From an uncultured Erysipelotrichaceae bacterium (GTDB lineage: Bacteria; Bacillota_I; Bacilli_A; RF39; UBA660), in the NCBI GenBank assembly GCA_902795675.1, contig CADBLZ010000001.1:1-13246 (forward strand): a stretch of 13,246 nucleotides of DNA, written 5' to 3'. Under the pieces are notes generated by a model, which ran no database searches, was not told the origin of the DNA, and saw only the letters and a list, made by a program, of their open reading frames with translations. Position numbers and translations under genes: made by a program. Positions 12,626 through 13,246 of this stretch are shown piece by piece (within the stretch, counting starts at the first letter, position 1; each line of letters starts with the position of its first letter).

Positions 12626-13246
12626 ATGGTAAAAGAACAAAAAGAAAAGTTTGAGAAAAAACTATTTGGGACCTTACTAATAATATTCCTCCTTATATCT
12701 ATTATTAGTACATTATTATATGCAAGTACACGTGAAAGATTACTCCCTAAACCTGAAGTTGAAGAAGGTATTAGAGGTGAAATGTTTGGTATTGATAAGA
12801 ATATTAACGAAAAAACAATTGATAAATATTTAAATCGTTCAGACTCTGTTTATCGTGATATGCGTATGTTAATTGATCCAGGAAACTATGCTGCCATTGA
12901 CGGTGATAGTTACTTATCTGGTTTTGTTAAAGGTTTTGAAGTAATCCCGTTACCTTACATCATTCCAGTATCTGGTTTACCAGAAGAAGTAGGTAATACA
13001 TATCAAGGTGCTACATTATTTAGTATTGATGAAAACGGTAAATATGTTGCTAACTATGAAGAATCAATGGATATCTTAGAATACATCTTTCCTAAAAACA
13101 AAAACATCTTTCTAATGTGTGGCGGTGGTGGTTATGCCGGCATGACAAAAAAATTACTAATCGATTTAGGTTGGTCAGAGAATAAAATATATAATGTTGG
13201 TGGTTACTGGTATTATGATGGTAAAAATAGTGTTAGTGTAAAAGAA
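12626..13246 (+). CDS. Membrane-anchored rhodanese-like protein (3'-partial)
   Basis: The frame is open from ATG 12626 through the window end (207 codons, no stop). GAGGGAAG (12610-12617) or GTGGA (12617-12621) serves as Shine-Dalgarno. A membrane span at about 13-33 (LFGTLLIIFLLISIISTLLY) follows a Lys-rich cytoplasmic start; the rest should be extracytoplasmic. From about residue 80 the sequence follows a rhodanese fold: MLIDPGNYAAI (81-91), SGFVKGFEVIPLPYI where other members have the GHIPGAINIP segment, then FLMCGGGGYAGMTKKLLIDL with Cys165 as the active-site cysteine, and IYNVGGYWYYDG. The loop is CGGGGYAG, without the Arg usually found at its end. Sulfur transfer or thiol sensing at the cell surface is inferred, not shown. 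Confidence 0.82.
   Translation, partial: MVKEQKEKFEKKLFGTLLIIFLLISIISTLLYASTRERLLPKPEVEEGIRGEMFGIDKNINEKTIDKYLNRSDSVYRDMRMLIDPGNYAAIDGDSYLSGFVKGFEVIPLPYIIPVSGLPEEVGNTYQGATLFSIDENGKYVANYEESMDILEYIFPKNKNIFLMCGGGGYAGMTKKLLIDLGWSENKIYNVGGYWYYDGKNSVSVKE

Noticed and set aside
1..13246. CRISPR array, tRNA or rRNA genes
   Set aside because: No regularly spaced repeats, and no G+C-rich cloverleaf-like or rRNA segments stand out in the gaps.

Overview
The window is an ordinary-looking chromosomal stretch of a very AT-rich, low-GC Gram-positive bacterium, probably an uncultured gut-type member of the Bacilli near the Erysipelotrichia/Mollicutes boundary. The reasons are strong codon bias to A/T, canonical Shine-Dalgarno and sigma-A-like promoter signals, a FemA/B/X-type peptidoglycan branching enzyme, and the rimM-trmD and rplS cluster. 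TGA is used as a stop (rimM ends in TGA overlapping the trmD ATG) and every Trp is TGG, so the genetic code is standard and this is not a Mycoplasma with code 4. The taxonomic placement is inference. I see no mobile element, CRISPR array, tRNA or rRNA.

Layout, left to right. A partial zinc-ribbon membrane protein (2-985) ends at a terminator. A femX-type gene (1040-2338) follows with its own promoter. Next is a perfect-consensus promoter, an approximately 120-nt structured leader carrying a 23-residue small ORF, and an ABC exporter (2495-4225). A seven-gene operon (4271-8664) holds a YgjP-like metallopeptidase, a SpoU methyltransferase, rimM, trmD, two unrecognised proteins and tdk. rplS (8775-9116) stands alone behind its own promoter and a probable L19 autoregulatory leader. 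The only minus-strand gene (9132-9668, membrane-anchored, unknown) is divergent from a lepB / HExxH-protein / membrane-XRE operon (9735-12138). A small unknown protein (12196-12525) and a truncated membrane-anchored rhodanese-like gene (12626 to the window end) complete it.

Functionally the window mixes translation and RNA modification (rimM, trmD, SpoU, rplS), envelope work (FemX, signal peptidase I, several single-pass membrane proteins with extracytoplasmic cysteines), nucleotide salvage (tdk) and export.

The most noteworthy signals are: (i) the small-ORF leader in front of the ABC exporter, with mutually exclusive hairpins; (ii) a HECFH-motif protein co-transcribed with a membrane-tethered XRE regulator; (iii) a repeated ultra-compact start module, TGTTAWAAT followed 16-17 nt later by ATG with a GTGA Shine-Dalgarno at the predicted transcript 5' end, seen four times; and (iv) packing in which stop codons sit inside terminator hairpins and the next gene's -35 box sits inside the same hairpin.
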